The notes below the pieces were generated by a model. The model was not told the origin of the DNA, ran no database searches, and was given only the letters and a program-made list of their open reading frames with translations. Source: Sphingomonas albertensis (lineage in GTDB: Bacteria; Pseudomonadota; Alphaproteobacteria; Sphingomonadales; Sphingomonadaceae). From it: 64,000 bases of DNA. Below, one piece after another: positions 26,583 through 35,989 of the stretch. The stretch spans positions 27,227 through 91,226 of the forward strand of contig NZ_JACONT010000015.1 in assembly GCF_014358075.1 (NCBI RefSeq), written 5' to 3'. The position numbers were made by a program, and so were the translations under genes. The first letter of the stretch is position 1. Every line of letters begins with the position of its first letter.

Positions 26583-26912
26583 TCAGCGAGCCGCACCGAT
26601 ACTGGCGAGTTGCGTCCCGCTCCGCCCGAGCAACGCGGCCAGCTTCACGCTCGCATCCGCGGTCATCTCCTGACGGCACTGCCGCGAATCGGCGAGCGCG
26701 TCGAGGCCACCGGTACGCGGCTGGCAGGCGCTGGCGATCGCCGAGCGCAACCGGCGCTGGAACGCGGTCCGCCCCGCGTCGCTGGTCAGGTCGAGCCCGG
26801 CGCGCGACACGCGCACCGACACCGGCTCACGCGCGGGACTGGCCGATGCGCCCGCCGAGAACAGGCACGCGCCGATGATCGCCGCCGAAGCGACGCTGAT
26901 GAAAAGCTTCAT
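26583..26912 (-). CDS. UrcA family protein
   Basis: This is a 109-residue exported protein read from ATG 26912 behind a GAGGAAC ribosome site. A signal peptide (MKLFISVASAAIIGACLFSAGASA) is followed by the family signature VSVRVSRAGLDLTSDAGRTA and RRLRSAIASAC, with a second Cys (QCRQEM) that could pair with the first. UrcA proteins are common in sphingomonads and Caulobacter and have no assigned function. It is on its own between palindrome E and a GC-rich gap. Confidence 0.85.
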   Translation of the reverse strand: MKLFISVASAAIIGACLFSAGASASPAREPVSVRVSRAGLDLTSDAGRTAFQRRLRSAIASACQPRTGGLDALADSRQCRQEMTADASVKLAALLGRSGTQLASIGAAR

Positions 26913-27138
26913 GATGATGTTCCTCGATTGGTCCTGCGGTCCGCGGGCCTCGGCCTGCGGGCGACGGCGCCAGTGCGTCGGGACGCCTTTCTGGATGCGG
27001 CATCTCCGACGACGAACCTCGTCGCTGCGCACTCCCTAGACGCGCTTCATGACGCCCGCGCGACGCTTTCGCGACGGTTTGGTGCTGCCACCACCATTCG
27101 CCGCACATAGTCGCAAGCGCCGCGCGAACGGCCCGATG

Positions 27139-27543
27139 TCACATTCCCGGATATCGCTCGAACGCAGGCAATGCGGCCACGTCCGCCATCCACGACAGGC
27201 GATCGGCCACCTGGATATGCGCACCCGGCGTCACCGCTTCGGGATCGTCGAGCGTGCACGACTGCACATCGATGATCCCCGGCAAAAATTCGGCATTGGC
27301 ATAAAACAGCCCCGTCCCGCATCGCCCGCAGAACTGCCGCCGGCCAGATGCGGACGATTCGTACGTCACCGGATCGCCCGAGATCGTCACCTGCTCCGTC
27401 TTGAACGCGATCCAGCCGACCATCGGCGCCCCCGAACTCCGACGACAATCGCCGCAATGACACAGCGCATGATGCTCGGGCTCGCCCTGAGTTTCGTAGT
27501 GGATCGCGCCGCAATGGCACCGACCCGTCATTTTCGTCGTCAT
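27139..27543 (-). CDS. GFA family (Mss4-like zinc-binding) protein
   Basis: This 134-residue protein has the complete zinc-site pattern of the family named after glutathione-dependent formaldehyde-activating enzyme: GRCHCGAIHYE, ALCHCGDCRRSSG and FCGRCGTGLFY. Members adopt the Mss4-like fold with one structural and one catalytic zinc. Most, probably including this one, do not act on formaldehyde, and their reactions are unknown. It starts at the ATG at 27543, 57 bases after the aspartyl protease stop on the same strand. Confidence 0.88.
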   Translation of the reverse strand: MTTKMTGRCHCGAIHYETQGEPEHHALCHCGDCRRSSGAPMVGWIAFKTEQVTISGDPVTYESSASGRRQFCGRCGTGLFYANAEFLPGIIDVQSCTLDDPEAVTPGAHIQVADRLSWMADVAALPAFERYPGM

Positions 27544-27600
27544 GGCCAGTCCCCTAGTCCTTGTCTGCTCGGCACGGCCCTGCCGACGGCAACCCTCATC

Positions 27601-28788
27601 TTACAGAAACGGCTTAAGGACGAACGTCCGGTCCGACGCGATGCCACCCCGTTCGACCGACAGCGTCACTGGCGTACCCGGCGCGCCGCTGATCTTGCGG
27701 ATCACCGCGGGGAACGGTTCGCCGACGATCCGGTCGCCGATCTTGACGCCGGCAGCAGCAGCCGGGCTGCCCGTGCCGACCGCGGCAACGGTCATGCTTT
27801 CGCCTTTCCGGTCGATCCACAGCCCCGACATCCCATAGCGCTCTTCCGAAGCGTCGGCGGTGGTGTGCCGTTTGACCCACAGCGCCCGCGCCCGCACGTC
27901 CGTCGACAGGTTGAACTGACGCAATATCTGCAGCCCGATAATGCCGTTGATCCGTGGCCGCATGTCTCCATCGCCACGGAGCATCACCAACGGGCGATCG
28001 AACTGCGCCCCGCCGAACGTGAAGCCCGCGGCACGCACGATCCTGGCTATCCCGGCCTGCCCGCCGATCCCGCGCGGCCGCACCGGCGCGTAAGGCTGCG
28101 TGTCGTTCCACAACCCGAGCGCGCGCGCGGTCGGCTGGTCCAGCGACAATCCGCCCGGCGCCCCCGTATCGAGCAGGAACCGCAGCCCCCTGCCCCCGAC
28201 CGTAGCGCTCCCGTACAGATGCCGCGATCCGGCACCCGGTCCGCTACCCGACGCGACGTCGCTGATCGCGGATTCGATCCGGTAATAGCCGGTGCGCGGC
28301 GGGTGCCCGTCGGGATAGGTTCGCCACTCGCCGGCCTCGATGTCGAGGTCGCTGTCCATCGTGGTCAATATCCCGGCGGCGAGCATTCCTTTCACGTCGC
28401 TGCCGAAACCGAAACCGTCCACGCCGGCGAAAGCGACCGCGTTCTGCCGAACGCCCCCGCCGAACACGATGTCACGAGCTAGGTAGACGGGCACGGTCGT
28501 CCGTCCGCCCACGCCCGAAGCTCGGGTCATGCCCGTCGGGGTCAGCTTGAGGGATTTTGCCAGCTCGTTGTCGATCAGGCTGAGAAAGCCACCTGTGTCG
28601 ATGGCGAACAGATACGGTCCCGCATCGCCGATCATCACCGCCATCACGACGCGGCTGCCGACAAGTTCGATTTTGCTGACCAGCACGCGCCCGGGCTCGG
28701 CCGCGATCGCGCGCGCCACGCCAAGCGTGTCGATCGCAATGCTCCCGCCGGCCACCGCCAGCATCCGAATCACGTCACGTCGATCCAT
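27601..28788 (-). CDS. Exported retropepsin-like aspartyl protease with C-terminal PDZ domain
   Basis: The 395-residue protein starts at ATG 28788 behind GGGAG. Its N-terminus has a twin-arginine-like pair (MDRRDVIRMLAVAGG) and a hydrophobic stretch ending in ARAIAAE, so it is probably exported by Tat. Two aspartyl-protease half-sites follow, YLFAIDTGGFLSLID and LRFLLDTGAPGGLSLD, each with the DTG triad. The last ~90 residues (GLWIDRKGESMTVAAVG, then SPAAAAGVKIGDRI) form a PDZ-like domain. This is the layout of bacterial pepsin-retropepsin-like enzymes. Substrate unknown. Confidence 0.8.
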   Translation of the reverse strand: MDRRDVIRMLAVAGGSIAIDTLGVARAIAAEPGRVLVSKIELVGSRVVMAVMIGDAGPYLFAIDTGGFLSLIDNELAKSLKLTPTGMTRASGVGGRTTVPVYLARDIVFGGGVRQNAVAFAGVDGFGFGSDVKGMLAAGILTTMDSDLDIEAGEWRTYPDGHPPRTGYYRIESAISDVASGSGPGAGSRHLYGSATVGGRGLRFLLDTGAPGGLSLDQPTARALGLWNDTQPYAPVRPRGIGGQAGIARIVRAAGFTFGGAQFDRPLVMLRGDGDMRPRINGIIGLQILRQFNLSTDVRARALWVKRHTTADASEERYGMSGLWIDRKGESMTVAAVGTGSPAAAAGVKIGDRIVGEPFPAVIRKISGAPGTPVTLSVERGGIASDRTFVLKPFL

Positions 28789-28888
28789 CCGGCAACTCCC
28801 TGGCACGCGCCGCCACCCTACCGCATGCCCTCGCGCCGACAAGACCAAGTGCTTGCCCGATCGGCCGCCGTTCCCTACCTGTTCACCG

Positions 28889-31192
28889 GTGAACCAGATC
28901 GCCCAAACGTCCGCGCCGCAAGCCGAGCCTCCCTATCTCCGCGGTCTCAACCCGCCGCAGCGCGAGGCCGTGCTGACCACCGACGGCCCGGTCCTGATCA
29001 TCGCCGGCGCCGGCACCGGCAAGACCGCGGCGCTGACCGCCCGCCTCGCGCACCTGATCTTCACCAGGAAGGCGTGGCCTTCGGAGATCCTGAGCGTCAC
29101 GTTCACCAACAAGGCCGCACGCGAGATGCGCGAGCGGGTGGGTCGGCTGGTCGGCGACGCGGTCGAGGGGATGCCGTGGCTCGGTACGTTCCACGCGATC
29201 GCCGCCAAGATGCTGCGGCGTCATGCCGAGCTGGTCGGGCTGCAATCCAATTTCACGATCCTCGATACCGACGACCAGTTGCGGTTGTTGAAGCAGCTGA
29301 TCCTCGCCGCAGACATCGACGAAAAGCGCTTCCCGACGCGGAGCCTCGCAGGGCTGATCGACCAGTGGAAGAACAAGGGCCTCGTCCCCGCCGATATCGA
29401 TGCCGGCGAGTCCGAGCGTTACGCCAATGGCCGCGGCGGTGAGCTGTACCAGCAATATCAGGCGCGCCTGATCGCGCTCAACGCGTGCGATTTCGGCGAC
29501 CTGCTACTCCATATGCTCGTCATCCTGAAGACGCACCGCGACGTGCTGGCGCAGTATCAGCAGCGCTTCAAATACATCATGGTCGACGAGTATCAGGACA
29601 CCAATTCGTCGCAATATCTCTGGCTGCGACTGCTCGCGCAGGAGCGCAAGAACATCGCCTGCGTCGGCGACGACGACCAGTCGATCTATTCGTGGCGCGG
29701 CGCGCAGGTCGAGAACATCCTGAAGTTCGAACGCGACTTTCCGGGCGCGAAGGTCATCCGCCTCGAACAGAATTACCGGAGTACGCCGCATATCCTCGGC
29801 GCCGCGTCGGGCGTGATCGCCAACAACGGCGGACGGCTGGGGAAACAGCTGTGGACCGAGCGCGACGTTGGCGAGAAGGTCAAGGTCATCGGCGTCTGGG
29901 ATGGCCCCGAGGAAGCGCGCCGCGTCGGCGAGGAGATCGACATCGTCCGCCGCACGGGCAAATCCTTGGACGAAGTCGCGATCCTGGTCCGCGCGCAGCA
30001 CCAGACGCGCGAGTTCGAGGACCGCTTCATCGCGATCGGCATGCCGTACAAGATCGTCGGCGGCTTCCGCTTCTACGAACGCGCCGAGATCCGCGACGCG
30101 CTGGCGTATCTGCGCGTGGTCAACCAGCCGGCGGACGACCTCGCCTTCGAACGCATCGTCAACGTCCCCAAGCGCGGCCTCGGCGACAAGGCAGTCGCCC
30201 GCATCCATCAGCTCGCCCGCGCCACCGGGACCCCGCTGACCACCGCCGCCGCGCGTATCCTCGACACCGACGAACTGACGGGTGCTGCGAAGAAGTCGCT
30301 CGGACGCTTGGTCGGCGACATCGCCCGCTGGCGCGACATGGCGACCAGCCTCCCGCACGCCGAACTCGCGCGGCAATTGCTCGACGAGAGTGGCTACACC
30401 GCGATGTACCAGGCCGAGAAGTCGGTCGAGGCGACCGGCCGCCTGGAGAACCTCAGCGAACTCGTCCGCGCGATGGAGGAATACGACTCGCTCGGCGCGT
30501 TCCTCGAACACGTGTCGCTGGTGATGGACAACGAGGGCGGCGCGCAGGATCCGCAGGTCACGATCATGACGATCCACGCGGCCAAGGGCCTCGAATACGA
30601 CACGGTATTCCTGGTCGGCTGGGAAGAAGGCCTGTTCCCCTCGCAACGCTCGCTCGACGAAGGCGGGGTTAAGAGCCTCGAGGAGGAACGCCGCCTCGCT
30701 TATGTCGCGATCACGCGCGCGCGGCGTTTGGCGGTGATCATCCACGCCGCCAACCGCCGCATCTACGGCCAGTGGAATTCGTCGATCCCGTCGCGCTTCG
30801 TCGCCGAGCTCCCCGCCGAGCACATCGACACGGAAACGACGATGTCGGGCGGCGCGAGCCTCTGGCAAGCCAACTGGTCCGACAGCGCCGATCCCTTCGC
30901 CGACGTCGCGCGCGGCACCGGCCGCGGTCCTGGCTGGCAGCGCGCGTCGGGAAGCGCCGCCGGTACCGGCAGCACCTTCAACGCCAAACCCGCCCGCGTC
31001 GTCGAGAGCCGGTCCAGCGCGATCAGTCTCGGCAACAAGGGTCGCGACGACCTGTCGCTCGGCATGCGCGTGTTCCACCAGAAGTTCGGCTACGGCGCGA
31101 TCGCCGAGATCGAAGGCAACAAGCTGGAGATCGACTTCGAGACGTCCGGTCGCAAGCGCGTGATGGACAGCTTCGTCACGATCAACCCGTAG
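28889..31192 (+). CDS. UvrD/PcrA family ATP-dependent DNA helicase
   Basis: This superfamily-1 helicase (767 residues from a GTG at 28889) unwinds DNA 3' to 5' in nucleotide-excision and mismatch repair. The ordered motifs are IIAGAGTGKTAALTARLAHL (Walker A), FTNKAAREM, VDEYQDTN (Walker B), GDDDQSIYSWRGA, IHAAKGLEYDTVFL and YVAITRARR. The C-terminal ~40 residues (GMRVFHQKFGYGAIAEIEG) are a Tudor-like domain that in PcrA/UvrD contacts RNA polymerase. The frame is open to 28529, but homology begins at LRGLNPPQREAV just after the GTG. Confidence 0.95.
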   Translation: MNQIAQTSAPQAEPPYLRGLNPPQREAVLTTDGPVLIIAGAGTGKTAALTARLAHLIFTRKAWPSEILSVTFTNKAAREMRERVGRLVGDAVEGMPWLGTFHAIAAKMLRRHAELVGLQSNFTILDTDDQLRLLKQLILAADIDEKRFPTRSLAGLIDQWKNKGLVPADIDAGESERYANGRGGELYQQYQARLIALNACDFGDLLLHMLVILKTHRDVLAQYQQRFKYIMVDEYQDTNSSQYLWLRLLAQERKNIACVGDDDQSIYSWRGAQVENILKFERDFPGAKVIRLEQNYRSTPHILGAASGVIANNGGRLGKQLWTERDVGEKVKVIGVWDGPEEARRVGEEIDIVRRTGKSLDEVAILVRAQHQTREFEDRFIAIGMPYKIVGGFRFYERAEIRDALAYLRVVNQPADDLAFERIVNVPKRGLGDKAVARIHQLARATGTPLTTAAARILDTDELTGAAKKSLGRLVGDIARWRDMATSLPHAELARQLLDESGYTAMYQAEKSVEATGRLENLSELVRAMEEYDSLGAFLEHVSLVMDNEGGAQDPQVTIMTIHAAKGLEYDTVFLVGWEEGLFPSQRSLDEGGVKSLEEERRLAYVAITRARRLAVIIHAANRRIYGQWNSSIPSRFVAELPAEHIDTETTMSGGASLWQANWSDSADPFADVARGTGRGPGWQRASGSAAGTGSTFNAKPARVVESRSSAISLGNKGRDDLSLGMRVFHQKFGYGAIAEIEGNKLEIDFETSGRKRVMDSFVTINP

Positions 31193-31210
31193 ACGTCCCT
31201 GCTCGCTCGA

Positions 31211-31240
31211 CAAAAAAAGGCCCGCCATCGCTGGCGGGCC
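31211..31240 (-). terminator. Intrinsic terminator of the second TonB receptor gene
   Basis: GGCCCGCCA and TGGCGGGCC (31219-31240) form a 9-base stem with a 4-base loop. Read on the minus strand it is followed by seven T residues, so it ends the receptor transcript. On the plus strand it could also block helicase read-through. Confidence 0.8.
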
Positions 31241-31267
31241 CCAGTCGGGGGGAGAGAAGGGAAACCC

Positions 31268-34200
31268 TTAGAACCTGATCGTCGTGCCGATCGCGAGGTT
31301 CCGGCCGAGCGAGTCGTAGCGCTGCGGGATCGTGTTGGTCCGCGCGAGCGCGACGTTGTACGAGTCCGGAACGATCGGCGGGGTCTTGTCGAACAGATTG
31401 TTCGCGATCAGGCGCAGCGAGAACTGCTTGGCGATCGCGAAGTTGAGCGCGAGATCGAAATAGCTCTGCGGCGAGACGTGGTAGTAGCTCGTCCGCTCGC
31501 GCTCGGGCGTGCCGCCGATCGCCGGATCACCCGAATTGTCCGCGTTGGTCAGCGAACCGACATAGCGCCAGTTGAACGACGCGCTGAAGCCCTTGTCGAC
31601 CGTCGTATAGGTCGCACGCAGGCCATGCGACCATTTCGGGATCAGCTGGCCGCAACCATTGCCGTAATAGCCCGCGCAGTTGCGCTGCGGCTGAACCGGC
31701 GAATCCTGACCACCCGCGAACGTCGTCAGCGACCCGTTGAAGCTCCAGTCGACCTTCCCGATGCTGGCCAGATCCATCGTGTACTGCGCCTGGAAATCAT
31801 AGCCGCGCGCGATCGACTTGTAGAAGTTGGTCGTGCCCTGGCGGATGAACCCGGTGGTCGGGTTGCTGGATGCCGGCGAATACAGCGTGCCGGTACCGGG
31901 ATTGCGGACGATGCCCTGGCAGAAGAACGCGTCGCCGTTCGAACGCTGACAGCCATCGGTGTAATAGCTGTAGTCGTTATAGCCGAGCGAGTCGTCGATC
32001 TTGATCTTGTAGCGATCGACCGAGAAGACCAGCCCGCGCACGAACCGCGGCTTCACGATCAGGCCATAGGTCTGCGTGTAGGCGGTTTCCGGATCGGCGG
32101 TGAAGCCACCCGAGCGCACCGTGCACCCGGTCGCTCCGGTCGAAGCATCGCCCGGGCAGATCAGCGTCGGGCTCCCGTACAGCGCGTCGGACAGGCCGGT
32201 CGCACGGCAGACGTCACGCGAGGCGATCGGTGCGCCATAGCTGACGCCGCCGTTCGCGTTGGTGGTGACGGTCGGGGCGCAGAAATCGTTGATCGTGCCC
32301 GAACCGCCGCGGGCGAATTCGACGTTGGTCGCCTGGCGAATCTCGACCACGGTCGGTGCGCGCTGCGCCTTGTTGAACGACGCGCGGAACGTCAGGTCGC
32401 TGACCGGCGCGTAGATGCCCTCGATCTTCCAGGTGTTGAAGGTGCTCGGGTTGCTGCTGTACTTCGACACGCGGTAGCCGCCGTTCACCTGCAACAGGTC
32501 GACGAAGCGCTTATGCTCGACGAGCGGCGCCTGCACCTCGATATTGGCTTCCCAGACGTCCTGCTTCAGATAGGTATCGGTGCCGCCCAGCCCTGCGCGA
32601 TACACGCTGTCGGCGGTCGATTTCAGCGTATCCTTGCGATATTCCGTGCCCAGCGCGATCGCGACGCCCTGTTCGGCGAATGGCGACGTGACGCCGTATT
32701 TGCCGAGATCGCCGGTCACGTTCGCCTGCACGTCGTACAGCGTGCCGGTCGTGGTCGAGGTGCCCTGGTCGTACAGATAGTCGATCAGTGCGGTGTTGGT
32801 GTTGCCCGCGCTGAACGCATCGAACGGAACGCAGGCGGCGTCGGTGGTGGTCGCGCAGGTCGGCGACGTACGCGTGCCGCCGACGGTGATCGAGTTCTGC
32901 AGGTTGGTCGCGTTGACGAAGCTCGGCGTGTAATCCTGATGGTTGCGTGCATAGACGCCGCCGAGGTCATAGGTCCACGCATCGCCGACCTTGCCACGGA
33001 CGCCGCCGGTCAGGCGGACGCCGGTGTTCAGGTACGTGTCGGGTTGATCGTTGCCTTCGCCGAGACGATAGCGCAGGTCGATCGGCGCGGTGGCGGCGGT
33101 ACCGGCAGCGGCGCCGCAGATGGCGGTCGCCTGCGATCCCGACAGGAACGGGTTGTTGCAGTTGACGTTCACGGTGCCGCCCGCGATCGCCGGATAGTTG
33201 TTGTACGACTTGTCGCGGAACCAGATGCCCGACGCATACAGCTCGGCGTCCGGCGCGATGTCCAGGCTGACGAAGCCGCCGGCGTTCACGCGCTCGGACG
33301 GACGCTGATAGGCATAGTTGCTGAAATAGTTCGACGCGTTGCCGGCACCCGGACCGAACGGCACGAATTCGCGCGTGCCATTGGGGTTGTTGACATACTG
33401 CGCGTTGGCGTTCGCGCCGGTCTGCGGCGTGATCAGGCCGCTCGTCGAGCTGCTCGGGGTCAGGCCGCACGACAGCGGCGCGTTCAGGCTCGTCTGCGTC
33501 AGATAGCAGCCCGAGTTCGAGCGCTCAGACAGCAACACCGGATCGGTGTGCTTGTAGTTGACGAAGCCGTTGATGCGCAGCGCGCCGTCGAACAGCTTCT
33601 TGCCGGCGGTCACCGTGATGTCCGCCCGGCCGCCGTCGTTGGTCAGGCCCCGCGGGCTGCTGAACCCGGCCGCGCGCGCCAGCGGCGACGCGACCGTGTC
33701 CTTGTTGTTGTGGTTGTAGAAATTATAGTTGCCGTCGATCTGAAGGCCTTCGAAGTCCTTCTTCAGGACGAAGTTGACGACGCCCGCGACCGCGTCCGAG
33801 CCATAGACCGACGAGGCGCCGCCGGTCAGCACGTCGACCCGCTCGAGCAGCGACGGCGGGATGATGCCGACGTCCTGGCCGTTCTGCGTGCCGAGGCGCT
33901 TGCCATCGATCAGCACCAAAGTGCGCTCGAACCCGAGGCTGCGCAGCTTGATACGCTGACGACCGTCGGAGTCGTTATAGGTCTGCTGGCTGTCAGGCGC
34001 GACCTGCGGAAGGCGATTCAGCACGTCCTCGACGTTCACCGCGGCCTGCGCGCGGATGTCCTGCGCGGTGACAGAGGTGATCGGCGCGGCCGACGTCGTG
34101 TTGGGCCGCTGGATGCGCGATCCGGTGACGACGATCGAATCGTTCGCCCCGCTGTCCGTCGGCCCGACCGCGGTCGTGGCGGTGGTCGCATCGGCCTGGA

Positions 34201-34342
34201 CCTTGGCGTCGGCGGGGGTCGGCGCAGCAGCCTGGGCCGGCGTGACGGGATCGGGCGTCATCTCCTGCGCCGCACCGGGCAATGCCCACAGCATCAGCGA
34301 ACCGGTTAGCGCTATCTTCGATACCGAATGACTGAAGTTCAT
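31268..34342 (-). CDS. TonB-dependent outer-membrane receptor of the fucose/glycoasparagine locus
   Basis: This is a 1024-residue outer-membrane receptor. It has a signal peptide (LTGSLMLWALPGAAQ), an Ala/Pro-rich linker, a plug opening with DSIVVTGSRIQRPNTTSAAP and the VYGSDAVAGVVNFVLK block, and a large barrel with several Cys pairs in extracellular-loop-like segments. It ends in LAIGTTIRF with terminal Phe. It is divergent from the glycosylasparaginase gene with ~200 bases between, and the L-fucose operon follows. I infer import of fucosylated oligosaccharides or glycopeptides; the sequence alone does not prove the ligand. Confidence 0.9.
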   Translation of the reverse strand: MNFSHSVSKIALTGSLMLWALPGAAQEMTPDPVTPAQAAAPTPADAKVQADATTATTAVGPTDSGANDSIVVTGSRIQRPNTTSAAPITSVTAQDIRAQAAVNVEDVLNRLPQVAPDSQQTYNDSDGRQRIKLRSLGFERTLVLIDGKRLGTQNGQDVGIIPPSLLERVDVLTGGASSVYGSDAVAGVVNFVLKKDFEGLQIDGNYNFYNHNNKDTVASPLARAAGFSSPRGLTNDGGRADITVTAGKKLFDGALRINGFVNYKHTDPVLLSERSNSGCYLTQTSLNAPLSCGLTPSSSTSGLITPQTGANANAQYVNNPNGTREFVPFGPGAGNASNYFSNYAYQRPSERVNAGGFVSLDIAPDAELYASGIWFRDKSYNNYPAIAGGTVNVNCNNPFLSGSQATAICGAAAGTAATAPIDLRYRLGEGNDQPDTYLNTGVRLTGGVRGKVGDAWTYDLGGVYARNHQDYTPSFVNATNLQNSITVGGTRTSPTCATTTDAACVPFDAFSAGNTNTALIDYLYDQGTSTTTGTLYDVQANVTGDLGKYGVTSPFAEQGVAIALGTEYRKDTLKSTADSVYRAGLGGTDTYLKQDVWEANIEVQAPLVEHKRFVDLLQVNGGYRVSKYSSNPSTFNTWKIEGIYAPVSDLTFRASFNKAQRAPTVVEIRQATNVEFARGGSGTINDFCAPTVTTNANGGVSYGAPIASRDVCRATGLSDALYGSPTLICPGDASTGATGCTVRSGGFTADPETAYTQTYGLIVKPRFVRGLVFSVDRYKIKIDDSLGYNDYSYYTDGCQRSNGDAFFCQGIVRNPGTGTLYSPASSNPTTGFIRQGTTNFYKSIARGYDFQAQYTMDLASIGKVDWSFNGSLTTFAGGQDSPVQPQRNCAGYYGNGCGQLIPKWSHGLRATYTTVDKGFSASFNWRYVGSLTNADNSGDPAIGGTPERERTSYYHVSPQSYFDLALNFAIAKQFSLRLIANNLFDKTPPIVPDSYNVALARTNTIPQRYDSLGRNLAIGTTIRF

Positions 34343-34424
34343 ACCCTACCCCTTGTCCCGGATTGCGCGACGTCGCTTGCCCGGCGTGTGGGCTAAATGC
34401 TTGATCATATAATTTATGCCGTCA

Positions 34425-34440
34425 ATACCTATACCATACC
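34425..34440. promoter_or_regulatory. AT-rich divergent control region with ATACC repeats
   Basis: Three ATACC repeats (34425-34429, 34431-34435, 34436-34440) sit in an unusually AT-rich stretch (about 34395-34460) between the divergent receptor and glycosylasparaginase genes. The spacing suggests a regulator site, but no known motif is matched. Confidence 0.3.
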
Positions 34441-34546
34441 TTTATGGAACATTTACGACGAGATGTTGCAAATGCGTGACGCCTCTGGCGGACCACGCCA
34501 CATCGCGATACCGTCGGGATATCACGTGAAATGGGGGCCAATACCA

Positions 34547-35569
34547 ATGACTTCACGCCGTTCACTGCTCGCAAGCCTCGGAACGATCGGGACTTTTTCT
34601 CTGGCTGCGCCCTTTTCGAGGACTGCCACCGCGGCCACCGGTGGCCGATCCGGGGCGGTCATCCTGTCGACCTGGGATTTCGGCGCCGCCGCCAATGCCG
34701 CGGCATTCGCACGACTCGCCGCGGGTGGATCGCTGATCGATGCGGTCGAGGCTGGCGCGATGGTACCGGAAGCGGACCCGACCAATCACAGCGTCGGCTA
34801 TTCGGGCTATCCCGATCGCGACGGGCACGTGACGCTCGATGCCGTCATCATGGACGATGCGGGTGGCGTCGGCGCCGTCGCGGCCCTGGAGGACACGATG
34901 CACGCGATCTCGGTCGCGCGGCGGGTGATGGAGCGGACGCCGCACACGTTCCTGGTCGGCGAAGGCGCGACGCGGTTCGCGCGCGATCAGGGCTTCCCGC
35001 AACAGTCGCTGCTGACGCCGGAGTCGGAAAAGGCATGGAGGGAATGGCTCAAAACCGCCAAATATCAGCCCGAGGCGAACAGCGAAGTGCGCGGACTGAC
35101 GCCGGCCCGAACGCCGGGCGGTGCGCTGGATCACGACACGATCGGGCTGCTCGCACGGACGGCCGACGGGCGGATGGCGGGAGCCTGCACGACGTCGGGC
35201 ATGGCGTTCAAGATGCGCGGGCGGGTCGGCGATTCACCGCAGGTCGGCTCGGGCCTGTATGTCGAGGCCGGCGTCGGCGGCGCGACCTCGACCGGGCTCG
35301 GCGAAGAGGTCACCCGGGTCGCGGGGTCGGCGCGGGTGGTCGCCTCGATGCGCGGCGGTGCCACTGCGCAGCAGGCGTGCGAAGAGGTGGTCCGCCATAT
35401 CGCCAAGCTGCGCGGCGACGCGATCCGCGGCGTCCAGGTCGGCTTCCTCGCGCTCGATCCCAAGGGCAATGTCGGCGCGTTCTGCCTGCTGCCCGGCTTT
35501 ACCTATGCCGTGACCGATGCGGCGGGCCGGACGACGGTGCTGAAGGCGGCATCCTTGTTCAAGGCGTGA
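34547..35569 (+). CDS. Glycosylasparaginase (N4-(beta-N-acetylglucosaminyl)-L-asparaginase)
   Basis: This Ntn hydrolase cleaves the bond between asparagine and N-acetylglucosamine, the last step in degrading N-linked glycopeptides. The ATG at 34547 gives 340 residues, close to the Elizabethkingia enzyme. The N-terminus has a twin-arginine export signal (MTSRRSLLASLGTIG), so it acts in the periplasm. Self-cleavage would occur before Thr198 in LDHDTIGLL. The substrate-binding RVGDSPQVGSGLYVEAGVG block follows. It is divergent from the TonB receptor gene and precedes the L-fucose genes, consistent with N-glycan salvage. Confidence 0.88.
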   Translation: MTSRRSLLASLGTIGTFSLAAPFSRTATAATGGRSGAVILSTWDFGAAANAAAFARLAAGGSLIDAVEAGAMVPEADPTNHSVGYSGYPDRDGHVTLDAVIMDDAGGVGAVAALEDTMHAISVARRVMERTPHTFLVGEGATRFARDQGFPQQSLLTPESEKAWREWLKTAKYQPEANSEVRGLTPARTPGGALDHDTIGLLARTADGRMAGACTTSGMAFKMRGRVGDSPQVGSGLYVEAGVGGATSTGLGEEVTRVAGSARVVASMRGGATAQQACEEVVRHIAKLRGDAIRGVQVGFLALDPKGNVGAFCLLPGFTYAVTDAAGRTTVLKAASLFKA

Positions 35570-35632
35570 CGCGATCGTAACGACGACGCCGACCAAACAA
35601 TACCAATCCAACCCGAACAGGACCGGTCGAGC

Positions 35633-35974
35633 CTAGTCGCTCGGCTGGTCCCGGAGCGAGAAGATCCGCTCCATGGCCACCCATTTCGGGCCGGCCGGAT
35701 CGATGGGCCGCTGGTAGCGGTCCATCTCCAATTCCCACTCGGCGACCTTGGACTGGACCGCAGGATCCGCTTCGCGGGGAAAATCATCCTCGACCTCCGC
35801 GATCATCACGAGCCGGTCGGCGACCTGCCAGATCTCCATGTCGCGATACCCCCGATCGCGAATGTCGCGAACGATCTCGGGCCAGACCGCGCCGACCGCG
35901 TGCCGCGCACGATAGGCGGCGATCAGGGCCGCGTCGTCGACGAGGTCGAGCGCACTTACGATCCGATATGCCAT
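35633..35974 (-). CDS. L-rhamnose/L-fucose mutarotase family protein (RhaM-like)
   Basis: This 113-residue protein matches the RhaM (DUF718) mutarotase family: AYRARHAVGAVWPEIVRDIR, DMEIWQVADRLVMIAEVED and a KWVAMERIFSL tail. The His of RARH and the Trp/Tyr residues match the family's active site. Such enzymes interconvert alpha and beta anomers of 6-deoxy-L-sugars. Its place beside the L-fucose operon, on the opposite strand, argues for L-fucose as substrate. It would supply the anomer oxidised by L-fucose dehydrogenase. Confidence 0.85.
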   Translation of the reverse strand: MAYRIVSALDLVDDAALIAAYRARHAVGAVWPEIVRDIRDRGYRDMEIWQVADRLVMIAEVEDDFPREADPAVQSKVAEWELEMDRYQRPIDPAGPKWVAMERIFSLRDQPSD

Positions 35975-35989
35975 GTTCGCTTTATCCTC

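Noticed and set aside
28529..28888. N-terminal extension of the helicase by 120 codons
   Set aside because: It runs opposite the aspartyl protease gene, whose signal and DTG motifs are convincing, and helicase homology starts only after the GTG at 28889.
31478..34309. Open frame of 943 codons on the plus strand opposite the second TonB receptor gene
   Set aside because: It is Arg/Val-rich with no recognisable domain and exactly mirrors the receptor. Such long antisense frames arise from strong GC bias at third codon positions.
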